Positions 40,227 through 49,612 of a stretch of DNA of 64,000 bases are shown piece by piece. The notes beneath the pieces are model-generated. The model had not been told where the DNA came from and did no database searches. It saw nothing but the letters and a program-made list of their open reading frames with translations. Location of the stretch: contig NZ_CP132381.1 of assembly GCF_030758615.1 (NCBI RefSeq), positions 2,356,001 to 2,420,000 on the forward strand. Reading direction: 5' to 3'. Positions within the stretch are counted from its first letter, which is position 1. Each line of letters opens with the position of its first letter. Both the position numbers and the translations under genes were made by a program. The DNA is from Gilliamella apis. Lineage in GTDB: Bacteria > Pseudomonadota > Gammaproteobacteria > Enterobacterales > Orbaceae.

Positions 40227-41348
40227 ATGCAACTAGCTTTTTGTATTTATAAATTTTTCCCTTTTGGCGGTTTGCAACGCGATTTTTTGCAAATTGCTAC
40301 TGCTTGCCAAGCTCGAGGTCATCAAATCCGTGTGTATGTATTGGATTGGCAAGGCGCTAAACCAGCTGGTTTTGATATCATCATCGTTCCTAAAAAAGGA
40401 TTATCTAACCATAGCCGTAATCAAGCTTATTACCATTGGGTAAAGGCTCACTTACAAAGCAATCCTGTAGATTGTGTGGTAGGCTTTAACAAAATGCCTG
40501 GATTGGATGTCTATTTTGCTGGCGATACATGTTTTGCTGAAAAAGCCGCACACAAAGGCTTTTTTTATAAACTGTCGAAACGTTGCAAACATTATTTAGC
40601 TTTTGAGCAAGCGGTATTTTCCCCTAGTTCACAAACTAAGATTATGGCGTTAACCAAACAACAGATTCAAGATTTTAAAAACCACTATCATACTCAAGAT
40701 GAACGATTCTTTTTATTACCACCCGGCATTGCTTTAGATCGTAAATATAACGTTGATGCCCCTAAAAAACGTGAACAATTTCGACAATCTAATCAAATTG
40801 GCCAAGATGATTTTGTGATTGTGCAAATTGGCTCTGATTTTAAACGTAAAGGCGTTGATCGCTCTTTGAAAGCGATCGCAACCTTACCTAATGAACTAAA
40901 ACAAAAAGTTACTTATTTGGTGGTTGGGCAAGATAAACCAGAGGCATATCAAAAGTTAGCAGATGAATTAGGTATTGCTAAACAGGTGAGATTCTTCTCT
41001 GGTCGCAATGATATCCCTGATTTCTTATTTTCAGCTGATTTATTACTACATCCTGCAAGGCAAGAAGCGGCCGGTATGGTTTTGATTGAAGCGTTAGCGG
41101 CAGGGGTTCCTGTGATCGTATCAGGTATTTCCGGATATGCTTATCACATTAGCCAAGCTAATGCTGGTATTGTATTATCAGAACCTTATAAGCAAAACAT
41201 TTTAGATCAAGCGCTAGAACAATCAATTAGAGATAAAGAGCAATGGCTTAATTGGCATAACAATGCCATTACTTATAGTAATAATGAAGATTTATATCAT
41301 TTAGCCCAACGAGCAGCAGACATTATTTTAGGATGTCATTATGAATGA
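40227..41348 (+). CDS. waaG: LPS core glucosyltransferase (WaaG/RfaG)
   Basis: Family 4 glycosyltransferase that adds glucose to the inner-core heptose of lipopolysaccharide. The N-terminus MQLAFCIYKFFPFGGLQRDF is characteristic of WaaG. The C-terminal nucleotide-sugar domain has GSDFKRKGVDRSLKAI and the EX7E-like HPARQEAAGMVLIEALA. Length 373 aa. Overlaps waaP by 8 bp. Only two core genes sit here; heptosyltransferases are not adjacent. Confidence 0.95.
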   Translation: MQLAFCIYKFFPFGGLQRDFLQIATACQARGHQIRVYVLDWQGAKPAGFDIIIVPKKGLSNHSRNQAYYHWVKAHLQSNPVDCVVGFNKMPGLDVYFAGDTCFAEKAAHKGFFYKLSKRCKHYLAFEQAVFSPSSQTKIMALTKQQIQDFKNHYHTQDERFFLLPPGIALDRKYNVDAPKKREQFRQSNQIGQDDFVIVQIGSDFKRKGVDRSLKAIATLPNELKQKVTYLVVGQDKPEAYQKLADELGIAKQVRFFSGRNDIPDFLFSADLLLHPARQEAAGMVLIEALAAGVPVIVSGISGYAYHISQANAGIVLSEPYKQNILDQALEQSIRDKEQWLNWHNNAITYSNNEDLYHLAQRAADIILGCHYE

Positions 41349-42144
41349 GATTAAACTTAAATCCCCCTTTCAACAATTATGGCAAGGTAAAGATCCATTT
41401 AATGAAGTGGAATTAATTTCAGGTAAAGTTTACCGCGCAGTCAAACAACGTAAAACCCTTAATTTTCAATTAGAAGATCAATCATATTTCATTAAAATTC
41501 ATCGTGGTACAACGGTAAAAGAGATTGTAAAAAACCTTATTTCACTACGTTTACCGGTTTTAGATGCTAAACAAGAGTGGGATGCAATTCATCGTTTAGA
41601 ACAAGTTGGTGTCAACACCATGGATGGGCGAGCTTTTGGACGGAAAGGATTAAATCCACTTACTCGGCATTCATTTATTATTACCAAAGACCTTAATCCG
41701 ACTATTAGTTTAGAAGATTTTACTAAACCATGGCTAACCAACCCACCTAGTTATCATTTAAAACGCTCATTAACTATTTATTTAGCAAATATGACCGCTA
41801 AAATGCATGGTGCTGGCGTAAATCATCGTGATTGTTATTTATGTCATTTTTTATTGGATTTACCTTTGTTTGAAAAGAATCAGCAAATAAAACTTTCTGT
41901 GATTGATCTTCATCGTGCACAAACACGTAAAAAAGTTCCAATCCGTTGGCGTGATAAAGATTTAATTGGGCTCTATTTTTCATCAACCAATATTGGACTT
42001 AACCAACGTGATATTTGGCGTTTTTTAAGAAACTATTTTAATAAACCAATTAAAACCATTTTGCGCGATGAACATAAATTAATTGATAGTGCTAAGCGAA
42101 AAGCTGAGCACATCGCTAAAAGAACTGAAAAATATCATCTTTAA
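41341..42144 (+). CDS. waaP: LPS core heptose I kinase (WaaP/RfaP)
   Basis: Phosphorylates heptose I of the inner core, important for outer-membrane integrity. The kinase motif is GVNHRDCYLCHFLLD, with the catalytic HRD. The metal-binding Asp follows in SVIDLHRAQ. Length 267 aa. Starts inside the end of waaG, so the pair is translationally coupled. ybjD starts 15 bp later. Confidence 0.95.
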   Translation: MNEIKLKSPFQQLWQGKDPFNEVELISGKVYRAVKQRKTLNFQLEDQSYFIKIHRGTTVKEIVKNLISLRLPVLDAKQEWDAIHRLEQVGVNTMDGRAFGRKGLNPLTRHSFIITKDLNPTISLEDFTKPWLTNPPSYHLKRSLTIYLANMTAKMHGAGVNHRDCYLCHFLLDLPLFEKNQQIKLSVIDLHRAQTRKKVPIRWRDKDLIGLYFSSTNIGLNQRDIWRFLRNYFNKPIKTILRDEHKLIDSAKRKAEHIAKRTEKYHL

Positions 42145-42159
42145 TCATAAGGAAATGAC

Positions 42160-43782
42160 ATGTTTATTGAACAAATTGATATCAAAGGGTTTAGGGGGAT
42201 TAAGCAACTTTCATTAAGGCTTAATGCTAAATCTAGTGTACTTATTGGTGAAAACCAATGGGGTAAATCGAGTTTAATCAGTGCATTAAAATTGCTAACT
42301 CTTGATAATAAATTTTATCAATTTGTTAATTCAGATTTCTATTATGATAAAGATGATGGTAATCACATCTCAATAAATGTTGTTTATTGTGAATCTTATG
42401 CAACTCAATTAACTGAACAAGCTTATCAACCTTTGACAGCAGTTAGTTATCGCTCACCAGCAGATAATCTATATCGAATTACTTACCAGATTAATGCCCA
42501 AAAAAATGGTGATACTATTATCACTGAACATAATTTGCTGAATGAACATGGCGAAACGTTAAATCTGGATAATCCAAAATTATTAATCGCTATTTTGATT
42601 AACTTAAATCCGGTCATGCCGCTAAAAAATTCAGTGAATGCTAAGGATTTACCTGTCACAAATGAACCTTTATCACAATACTTTATTGAACAACTATCTG
42701 ATCAATTAAAAGCACACTCGGCACAATTAAGTCAAGATGAGCTTAATCGTGGCTTACAAGCTGCTCGTTCGTTATTAGAATACTATTTTGTTGATTCTCA
42801 AAAACGATTTAACTATAAACAATTAGTACAAAAAAGTAATCCAAAAACTGAAGATTGGAATTCGCTCGAACGAATCAATAATGTATTAGATGATTTAGAT
42901 AATGATTATCTTCGTACCGCACTTTTAGGTATATTTGGTTCGATTGTTAATGCTAAAGGGGATAATCCTCTCTCTCATAGTTCAGTGCCAATTTTAGTTT
43001 TAGAAGAACCAGAAAGTCAGTTACATCCAATTATTTTATCGGTTGGCTTCCGACTGTTAAAAAATTTACCTACCCAAAAAATCATTACCTCTAACTCAAG
43101 TGATTTAGTTTCTCTGTTTCCATTAGAGAGTATTAACCGATTGATCCGCCAACCCGATCAAATTGTGAGTAAGTACATTGCTCCTCATTCATTAAGTGTT
43201 GGCGATAGCCGACGTATTTTGTTCCATGTTCTTTATCGACGCCCTACTGCGCTATTTGCCCGTTGTTGGTTGCTGGTTGAAGGTGAGACTGAAGTATGGT
43301 TACTCAGAGAGCTTGCCGAACAAAGTGGCTATCATCTGAGTTCAGAGGGGATCCAATTGTTAGAATTTGCACAATGTGGTTTAAAACCATTAATTCACTA
43401 TGCCAACAAAATGGGGATCCGCTGGTATGTCATTACTGATGGTGATATGGCAGGGAAAAAATATGCTGAGACGGTACAATCACAATGTGCAACCGGCGAA
43501 AATTTAAATGACTATATCACCGTATTACCAGCCCGTGACATTGAAAATTTTCTATTTAAACATGGTTTTAGTCACGTATATAAATTAGCTGCTTATAATA
43601 CCATTGCTCATATTGATATGTCGGTACCAAAAATTATTCAAAAAGCGATCCACAAAAGTTCTAAACCAGATTTAGCGATTGCCGTTTGTGATGATGCAAA
43701 AGCTCGTGGTATTACAGCCATTCCTAGATTATTAACCGATACCTTCGCTAAGTTAGTTAAAACATCAAAATCATTGCTTTAA
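42160..43782 (+). CDS. ybjD: YbjD-like OLD-family ATPase/nuclease
   Basis: ATPase with a C-terminal Toprim domain, related to phage OLD nucleases. Walker A is IGENQWGKSS near residues 27-36. The Toprim motifs are LLVEGETEVWLL and ITDGDMAGKKYAE. VLEEPESQLHP is the ABC-like Walker B. Length 540 aa, near E. coli YbjD. AAGGAAA lies before the start. It is probably in the same transcript as waaG-waaP. The substrate is unknown. Confidence 0.88.
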   Translation: MFIEQIDIKGFRGIKQLSLRLNAKSSVLIGENQWGKSSLISALKLLTLDNKFYQFVNSDFYYDKDDGNHISINVVYCESYATQLTEQAYQPLTAVSYRSPADNLYRITYQINAQKNGDTIITEHNLLNEHGETLNLDNPKLLIAILINLNPVMPLKNSVNAKDLPVTNEPLSQYFIEQLSDQLKAHSAQLSQDELNRGLQAARSLLEYYFVDSQKRFNYKQLVQKSNPKTEDWNSLERINNVLDDLDNDYLRTALLGIFGSIVNAKGDNPLSHSSVPILVLEEPESQLHPIILSVGFRLLKNLPTQKIITSNSSDLVSLFPLESINRLIRQPDQIVSKYIAPHSLSVGDSRRILFHVLYRRPTALFARCWLLVEGETEVWLLRELAEQSGYHLSSEGIQLLEFAQCGLKPLIHYANKMGIRWYVITDGDMAGKKYAETVQSQCATGENLNDYITVLPARDIENFLFKHGFSHVYKLAAYNTIAHIDMSVPKIIQKAIHKSSKPDLAIAVCDDAKARGITAIPRLLTDTFAKLVKTSKSLL

Positions 43783-43812
43783 AAGTTGATTATATGGCTA
43801 TGATAAGACAAT

Positions 43813-43831
43813 CCGCCGATAACATCGGCGG
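43813..43831. terminator. Hairpin between ybjD and ettA
   Basis: CCGCCGAT, loop AAC, ATCGGCGG; eight GC-rich pairs between convergent genes. T-tract is poor on both strands. Confidence 0.55.
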
Positions 43832-43853
43832 TAGATAAAATAGAACTTAAAAG

Positions 43854-45521
43854 CTACTTGCTAATTCGTTTATATTTAGCTCGTTTAGGTTCAAGCGCCT
43901 CTGCCCCTAAGGTACGTTTTTTCCACTCTTCATATTCAGTAAAGTTACCTTCGAAGAACTCAACATGCCCTTCGTCTTGATAATCTAAAATATGAGTAGC
44001 AATACGGTCAAGGAACCAGCGGTCATGCGAGATGACTAATGCACAGCCCGGAAACTCTAATAACGCATTTTCAAGCGCACGCAAGGTTTCGACATCAAGA
44101 TCATTAGTCGGTTCATCAAGTAATAGTACATTACCACCAACTTGTAATAATTTAGCTAAATGTACACGCCCGCGTTCACCACCAGACAGCTCACCAACAC
44201 GTTTTTGCTGATCAACGCCTTTGAAATTAAAGCGTCCAACATAGGCACGACTTGGGATCTCAAAATTACCAATACGCATAATATCTTGGCCATTGGAAAT
44301 TTCATCCCAAACGGTTTTTTTATCATCCATGCTGTCACGGAACTGATCAACAGAGGCAAGTTGTACTGTGTCACCTAAAGTGATCGTACCGGAGTCCGGT
44401 TGCTCTTTACCTGATAACATTCTAAATAGCGTCGATTTACCAGCACCATTAGGCCCAATAATACCCACAATGGCTCCTTTCGGTATGCTAAAAGAAAGAT
44501 TATCAATTAATACGCGATCGCCATATGATTTAGTTAAATTAGCCACCTCAATGACTTTGTCACCTAAACGTTGCCCAGGTGGAATAAAGAGTTCATTAGT
44601 TTCATTACGTTTTTGGTAATCATTGCTATTTAATTCTTCAAAACGTGCCAAACGAGCTTTACTTTTTGCTTGACGACCTTTTGGATTTTGGCGTACCCAC
44701 TCCAATTCTTTTTCAATTGATTTACGACGAGCCGATTCGGTTGCCGCTTCTTGAGCTAATCGCTGATCTTTTTGTTCAAGCCAAGATGAGTAGTTACCTT
44801 CCCATGGAATACCTTCACCACGGTCTAACTCTAAAATCCAACCAGCAACATTGTCTAAGAAATAACGGTCATGGGTAACTGCAACTACGGTTCCTTCATA
44901 ATCATGTAAAAAGCGTTCTAACCAAGCAACAGATTCTGCATCCAAATGGTTGGTTGGTTCATCAATTAATAACATGTCAGGTTTCTCAAGTAATAATTGA
45001 CAAATTGCAACACGACGTCGTTCACCACCGGATAAGTTCTCAATCTTAGCATCCCAATCTGGTAGGCGTAAGGCATCAGCTGCACGCTCTAATTGGTTAT
45101 CAAGATTGTGGGCATCTTGCGATTGAATTATTGCTTCAAGCTCGGCTTGTTCTTTCGCTAATTTATCAAAATCGGCATCAGGATCGGCATAAGCGGCATA
45201 GACTTCATCTAAGCGGGCCAATGCGTTTTTAGCATCACCAACAGCCTGTTCAATTGCTTCACGTACGGTTTGTTTAGGGTCAAGTTTAGGTTCTTGAGGT
45301 AAATAACCGATTTTAATGCCTGGTTGAGGACGAGCTTCACCTTCAATCTCGGTATCTACTCCAGCCATAATTCGTAGTAATGTAGACTTCCCTGCTCCAT
45401 TTAAACCAAGAACACCAATTTTAGCTCCCGGAAAAAAACTTAAAGAAATATCTTTTAAAATATAGCGTTTAGGAGGAACAATCTTCCCCACGCGGTTCAT
45501 GGTATAGACATATTGCGCCAT
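43854..45521 (-). CDS. ettA: Energy-dependent translational throttle protein EttA
   Basis: ABC-F protein that binds the ribosomal E site and gates elongation by ATP level. Two ABC domains: Walker A GLNGAGKST and GPNGAGKST; signatures [13 protein letters not shown] and LSGGERGRVHLA; DEPTNHLD and DEPTNDLD. The arm region lies between. Length 555 aa equals the E. coli protein. Confidence 0.97.
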   Translation of the reverse strand: MAQYVYTMNRVGKIVPPKRYILKDISLSFFPGAKIGVLGLNGAGKSTLLRIMAGVDTEIEGEARPQPGIKIGYLPQEPKLDPKQTVREAIEQAVGDAKNALARLDEVYAAYADPDADFDKLAKEQAELEAIIQSQDAHNLDNQLERAADALRLPDWDAKIENLSGGERRRVAICQLLLEKPDMLLIDEPTNHLDAESVAWLERFLHDYEGTVVAVTHDRYFLDNVAGWILELDRGEGIPWEGNYSSWLEQKDQRLAQEAATESARRKSIEKELEWVRQNPKGRQAKSKARLARFEELNSNDYQKRNETNELFIPPGQRLGDKVIEVANLTKSYGDRVLIDNLSFSIPKGAIVGIIGPNGAGKSTLFRMLSGKEQPDSGTITLGDTVQLASVDQFRDSMDDKKTVWDEISNGQDIMRIGNFEIPSRAYVGRFNFKGVDQQKRVGELSGGERGRVHLAKLLQVGGNVLLLDEPTNDLDVETLRALENALLEFPGCALVISHDRWFLDRIATHILDYQDEGHVEFFEGNFTEYEEWKKRTLGAEALEPKRAKYKRISK

Positions 45522-45742
45522 AAAACATTATCCGTTTAATTAATTAAAACTAGCAAAAAGTAATGCTATGTGATTGATGGCCTATATTGTAATGATTCTA
45601 GCTGTATGGTCTAGGGTTATTTATGAATTATGTTATAAATGTAGAAAAACTATCAACTAACATATAATTCAATATTCAATTAATTTATGATTGTTTACTG
45701 AATAATCTGTATAAGCATACTAAATAATTTATAAGGAATAAA

Positions 45743-46612
45743 ATGGAAAAACAAACTGTAGTTATTGAATATTATGTTAATACCCAGTATTGGTTAGATG
45801 CTTATTATGCAAAATATGGCGTATTAGATCATGAGTTCGCGCAAAAATTGAATGATTCAACACCAGATAATATGCGATACTTTACTATGTCGTTTAATAA
45901 TGAAAAATTGGTCATTTTTAATAAAGATAAAAATGAAATCAACACTTTCTACTATCAAGATTTATATTGCATTAATAAAACTAAAGACGGCTATTTATTT
46001 TTTATCAATAATCAAGATTTTTATTTTGTTAGTCAACAGTCTTTCAAATCAGATGAACTAGAAATTATTCATGATTTTTTATGTGATTATTTAGGAAAAA
46101 ATTTAGAAACACAAATAGCAGAGATAGACACTTATAAAATGGATATTAATAGAATCTATTATTGTTTTTATTATTTACTATTTAAAAAATCTATAATGAC
46201 CCCTATTTATATACTCATAATGTTTTTACCATGCTATCTTTTAATAAAAGATTCTAGCCATGCATTATTTTTCGTTTGTATTACAATTATATATTCAATT
46301 GCAATCTACTTCAGTATCAAACCTGGTTTAAAATGTTCAGCTGAAAATTGGTGTAAGACAAGTAATAAAATTTTTATTTATTCAAAGGTCATTTTTTATG
46401 AAGATAGATTTACAATGACAAGTAAAACCCAATTAAGCACCACAGTTATAAAGTATGATCAATTACACAAAATAAGAAAAATAAAAAAAGGTTATCTGTT
46501 TATTATAAATTGTAATAGTGGTTATCTATTTTATAACGAGGATTTTACATCCCAACAACGACAAGTTCTTGAAGATAAACTAATGCAATATAATAATTTT
46601 TATTTAAAATAA
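45743..46612 (+). CDS. YcxB-like membrane protein with duplicated soluble domain
   Basis: Function unknown. The 289-aa protein has two hydrophobic helices in the middle (about 150-190). Matching soluble segments flank them: an N-terminal block (FYYQDLYCINKTKDGYLFFI, then about FKSDELEIIHDFL) and a C-terminal block (IKYDQLHKIRKIKKGYLFII, then FTSQQRQVLEDKL). Each resembles one YcxB-type domain. AAGGAA precedes the ATG. It is followed by a hairpin and convergent nfsB. Confidence 0.7.
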   Translation: MEKQTVVIEYYVNTQYWLDAYYAKYGVLDHEFAQKLNDSTPDNMRYFTMSFNNEKLVIFNKDKNEINTFYYQDLYCINKTKDGYLFFINNQDFYFVSQQSFKSDELEIIHDFLCDYLGKNLETQIAEIDTYKMDINRIYYCFYYLLFKKSIMTPIYILIMFLPCYLLIKDSSHALFFVCITIIYSIAIYFSIKPGLKCSAENWCKTSNKIFIYSKVIFYEDRFTMTSKTQLSTTVIKYDQLHKIRKIKKGYLFIINCNSGYLFYNEDFTSQQRQVLEDKLMQYNNFYLK

Positions 46613-46622
46613 CACTCGTAAA

Positions 46623-46654
46623 CTTACCCCACTGTTCATCTGGTGGGATAAGTT
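46623..46654. terminator. Hairpin between the YcxB-like gene and nfsB
   Basis: CTTACCCCAC and GTGGGATAAG form a near-perfect stem (one mismatch) between convergent genes; loop about 10 bases. Confidence 0.55.
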
Positions 46655-46668
46655 ATAGCGGTAATTTG

Positions 46669-47313
46669 TTATAAAAAAGTGAAGATTTGTTCTTCTGGTA
46701 AACGTGATTTTGGACGATGGGCATTACCATCATTTTCAGAACGATAACCTAATGTTGCAATAACTAGGCTTTTTAGCCCCTTTTGTTTTAAGTTTAAAAT
46801 TTCATCCATTTTTTCACAATCAAAGCCTTCCACTGCGGTAGAATCAACACCAATAGCAGCAGCGGCAAAAAGTAATTGTCCTAATGCTAAATAAGTTTGT
46901 TTACCTTCCCAACTCTGTTGTGACTCAATTGTCTTACTATTTTTAGTGACAAAGAAACGTCTTGACTCATCCTGAGTTTGTTTTAGTTCGGATGATGGTA
47001 ATCTGCCATCTTTCTCTTCTTGGTTAAGCAAATTAACTAAATGGGCATCTTCTAAAGGTGATTTAATACAAAATAAAATAGTATGAGATGAATCGGTTAC
47101 TCGTGGCTGATTAAATTCAGCTATAGCTGGTAAAATTTTATTTTTAGCTGCATCATTATCAATAATATAAAAATGCCAAGGTTGTGAATTAACTGAAGAT
47201 GGACTGTTTCTTAAAACTGTAAGTAATTGTTCTATTTTTTCTTTGGGAATTTTTTTACTTTTATCATAATGTTTGGTGGTATAACGTTTTTGAGAAATTT
47301 CGACAATGTTCAT
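46669..47313 (-). CDS. nfsB: Oxygen-insensitive NAD(P)H nitroreductase NfsB
   Basis: FMN nitroreductase/dihydropteridine reductase. The N-terminus RYTTKHYDKSKK and SSVNSQPWHFYI match the NfsB signature. The C-terminal block HRPKSRLPEEQIF corresponds to the E. coli PKSRLP end. Length 214 aa. Monocistronic by position. Confidence 0.92.
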   Translation of the reverse strand: MNIVEISQKRYTTKHYDKSKKIPKEKIEQLLTVLRNSPSSVNSQPWHFYIIDNDAAKNKILPAIAEFNQPRVTDSSHTILFCIKSPLEDAHLVNLLNQEEKDGRLPSSELKQTQDESRRFFVTKNSKTIESQQSWEGKQTYLALGQLLFAAAAIGVDSTAVEGFDCEKMDEILNLKQKGLKSLVIATLGYRSENDGNAHRPKSRLPEEQIFTFL

Positions 47314-47682
47314 CTTTTGACCCCATCTTATTAATTGTGAGTAAATAATAGTTAGTATGAATTTTAAATTTGATTAATCAGATATCTTAGTCAAAATTAC
47401 GATCTAAATGCTTATAGAAATATAGCACCAATCAAATTTAATTAGTAGCAACTTAGTTATCATAATTGAATATTATTATATAGAAATATTTTTTACTTAA
47501 ACAATTCATCGTTGCTAAAAGATACAAACCATTTTAGTTTTTTTAAGAATATAATTTAAACAAAATAAACGATGAAATCATTTACATTAACAAAAATTAA
47601 TATTATTATAATATAAGTGCTTAATAAGCATATTCGTTTAAAAGCAATGCAATGGAAAATGCGCTAATTAGAAGACGTTATC
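47314..47682. other. 369-bp AT-rich promoter region
   Basis: Divergent promoters for nfsB and the secreted-protein gene. Has a TGCTTAATAAGCA palindrome near 47620. It shows no copy of the ~250-bp repeat. Confidence 0.4.
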
Positions 47683-49329
47683 ATGGATAGAAAATACGTT
47701 ATTTTTACGAGTAAAGCTGTAGCAATAAAATTATACATACTTGTTATTATACTATGTCTATTCTATAGCATCCCTGTTCTCGCATTAAATGAAGTAACCG
47801 CTTCTAATATAAATGGTAATTCACCCTATATTACAATAAATCAAGATAGATCTCCTTCCGATATAATTGATTTACTCTGGATAGCAGTAAAAAAAGACGA
47901 TAACCAAACGCAAATAGCACCGTCCACTAATGAACAAGGACCAGTTGAAGATCCAAATTTAATCTATTATCGCCCTGATTTTAACTCTTCCCCTGATGAA
48001 TTAATCGACTTGCCTAGTTCTATTGACACATTTGATAAAATTATCACGTTGGTATCTGATTATAAAAAGGAACAAGAAGAGCTCGAAACAATTTTAACTG
48101 ACAAACAATATTTTGAAGATAATGATGGTGATGATGGATTTAAAGCAACAGGGACGTTCAAAATTGAGATTAAAGATAGTGACAATAAGGCTGTTAAATT
48201 AAGTGATAAATTAGATGATTGCGTTGGCTTTTATGCTGTAACTTTAACTACCTCAGATTCAGAACTTTCAACCACTTATGGTTTACCTAATAATAAAAAC
48301 TATCCTAGTGCTAGCAAAACTTACTATGTTAGATCATTAAGTGGTGGCTTACCCCATGTTTGTTGGTTACAACCTTCATTAGAAAAAGGTTATCCTCCCT
48401 ATTCCTATACACAGCAAGAATATGATGATTATTTCAATGAATGGCCACGTTATAAAGACCAAACCACAGTTTGGTCGCCAACTAAAGGGTTTAAGCCGGC
48501 CGAAAAACACTTAGAACGCCCTTGGGCAAATTTTCCAACTACCGCTGCAGATAAATTATATTTTAATGTTGTGTTATCAGGTGCAAAATGGCAGGATGTG
48601 AGTTATACAAAAAGTCGAGAAAGTCAGGCTGTTGGATTAAAATTAAGCGGTAAAAACAATATACTTAGGGTTGAGTTTAGTGGTCCAACTTTTAGTGAAA
48701 AACCTGACGATGCCATTCTTGATGAATTATGGGATCTGGGGTTTTCATTAAAAGTAGGTAATAGGGTTATTTATAGTTTTGAATTAGAGTATTGGTTTTT
48801 TATCTCTACTGACACTGTCAAAGGCTTGAAATATGCTAATCAATATTGTCAGTGTAAAGGGGGAATCGCTATGTATCCTACAGAAAGATATGAGGCAACC
48901 AATGCTCTTTATCACACCGAAATTGACGAAGAAAATAATAGAAATAATTATATCCGTACAACCGAAACTCTCTTAGGTGAATGGGGTAATACAATTAATG
49001 AAGTTTACCCTAGTGATGATTTAGGTAATGTGATGTCAAATATGGTCTGGACATCGAGTAGAGTTTACGATGATGATTACAACAATTTAATTAGAAAAAG
49101 TCATAAAGTTAAACCAAAATTACGTATTACTGGTGACGATGACGACGATGATGATTGGGATGATGATGGCTGGGATGACGATGACGATGACGATGACGAA
49201 TGCAAGGGGGAACCACGTGATTACGACCCCTACTATACACATTTTTACGCACTTGATCTCAATGATGGTAGTATTAAAAAGATGCCAAAAGAAACCGAAG
49301 GCTTAAGAGTAATTTGTGTATCTGATTAA
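47683..49329 (+). CDS. Secreted protein, paralogue of the 24257-25747 gene, with acidic run
   Basis: Function unknown. The 548-aa protein has a signal-like N-terminus (hydrophobic about 14-31, possible cut after VLA at 35). It shares in order with the other gene: GNSPYITINQD, an acidic DNDGDDGFKATG, C...LxTTYGLPNxxxYPSASKTYY, VWSPTKGF, NFPTTAADKLYFNVVLSG, and an EWG...MVWTSS C-terminal part. Residues 485-505 are 18 Asp with Trp and one Gly. The two genes are clearly related but not close. An adhesin-like role is possible, not proven. No shared repeat upstream. Confidence 0.7.
   Translation: MDRKYVIFTSKAVAIKLYILVIILCLFYSIPVLALNEVTASNINGNSPYITINQDRSPSDIIDLLWIAVKKDDNQTQIAPSTNEQGPVEDPNLIYYRPDFNSSPDELIDLPSSIDTFDKIITLVSDYKKEQEELETILTDKQYFEDNDGDDGFKATGTFKIEIKDSDNKAVKLSDKLDDCVGFYAVTLTTSDSELSTTYGLPNNKNYPSASKTYYVRSLSGGLPHVCWLQPSLEKGYPPYSYTQQEYDDYFNEWPRYKDQTTVWSPTKGFKPAEKHLERPWANFPTTAADKLYFNVVLSGAKWQDVSYTKSRESQAVGLKLSGKNNILRVEFSGPTFSEKPDDAILDELWDLGFSLKVGNRVIYSFELEYWFFISTDTVKGLKYANQYCQCKGGIAMYPTERYEATNALYHTEIDEENNRNNYIRTTETLLGEWGNTINEVYPSDDLGNVMSNMVWTSSRVYDDDYNNLIRKSHKVKPKLRITGDDDDDDDWDDDGWDDDDDDDDECKGEPRDYDPYYTHFYALDLNDGSIKKMPKETEGLRVICVSD
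49135..49197 (+). repeat. GAT/GAC codon run encoding poly-Asp
   Basis: Residues 485-505 are coded almost entirely by GAT and GAC, broken by two TGG and one GGC codon. The triplet unit would keep frame if it slipped. Confidence 0.8.
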
Positions 49330-49354
49330 TATTTGATTTAATCAATATTTATTA

Positions 49355-49383
49355 TTGACATTAAGTTTTTTTTTTGATAGAAA
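49355..49383 (+). promoter_or_regulatory. Promoter of the leucine operon
   Basis: TTGACA at 49355-49360, a 17-bp spacer and TAGAAA at 49378-49383 form a good -35/-10 pair. It is 42 bp before the leuL start. Confidence 0.6.
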
Positions 49384-49424
49384 TAGTATCAATATTTATA
49401 CATAACACAATAATTGAGAAGTTA

Positions 49425-49499
49425 ATGATTAAATGTACTAACCTCCTACTCAGCCTCCTCCTCGCATTAGTGTGCGCGGATAGCTTGTGTGTGGAGTAA
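49425..49499 (+). CDS. leuL: Leucine operon leader peptide LeuL
   Basis: A 24-codon frame that begins ATG at 49425 and ends TAA at 49497-49499. The peptide MIKCTNLLLSLLLALVCADS has seven Leu in the first 15 residues, mostly CTC and CTA codons, which are scarce in this AT-rich genome. It is followed by a terminator at 49535-49560 and then leuA. Ribosome stalling at the Leu run when leucyl-tRNA is low would allow antitermination, as in known leu attenuators. Confidence 0.85.
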   Translation: MIKCTNLLLSLLLALVCADSLCVE

Positions 49500-49534
49500 A
49501 AGTGATTTAATAATTGACTCAACAAATTTACAAG

Positions 49535-49560
49535 AACCCGCGCTAAAGTGCGGGTTTTTT
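49535..49560 (+). terminator. Attenuator terminator of the leucine operon
   Basis: ACCCGCGC, loop TAAA, GTGCGGGT (one G-T pair) followed by TTTTTT. It lies 36 bp after the leuL stop and 53 bp before leuA. Confidence 0.85.
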
Positions 49561-49612
49561 GTTTTCTTAACTTGAAATACCGGGATAGCGCTAAAATATA
49601 AAGGAAATAACA

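Noticed and set aside
47314..47682. A third copy of the ~250-bp repeat before the second secreted-protein gene
   Set aside because: None of the conserved blocks (TCGGACGT arms, CGCGGCGACTA, GTCACAATGTAACTGC) is present there.
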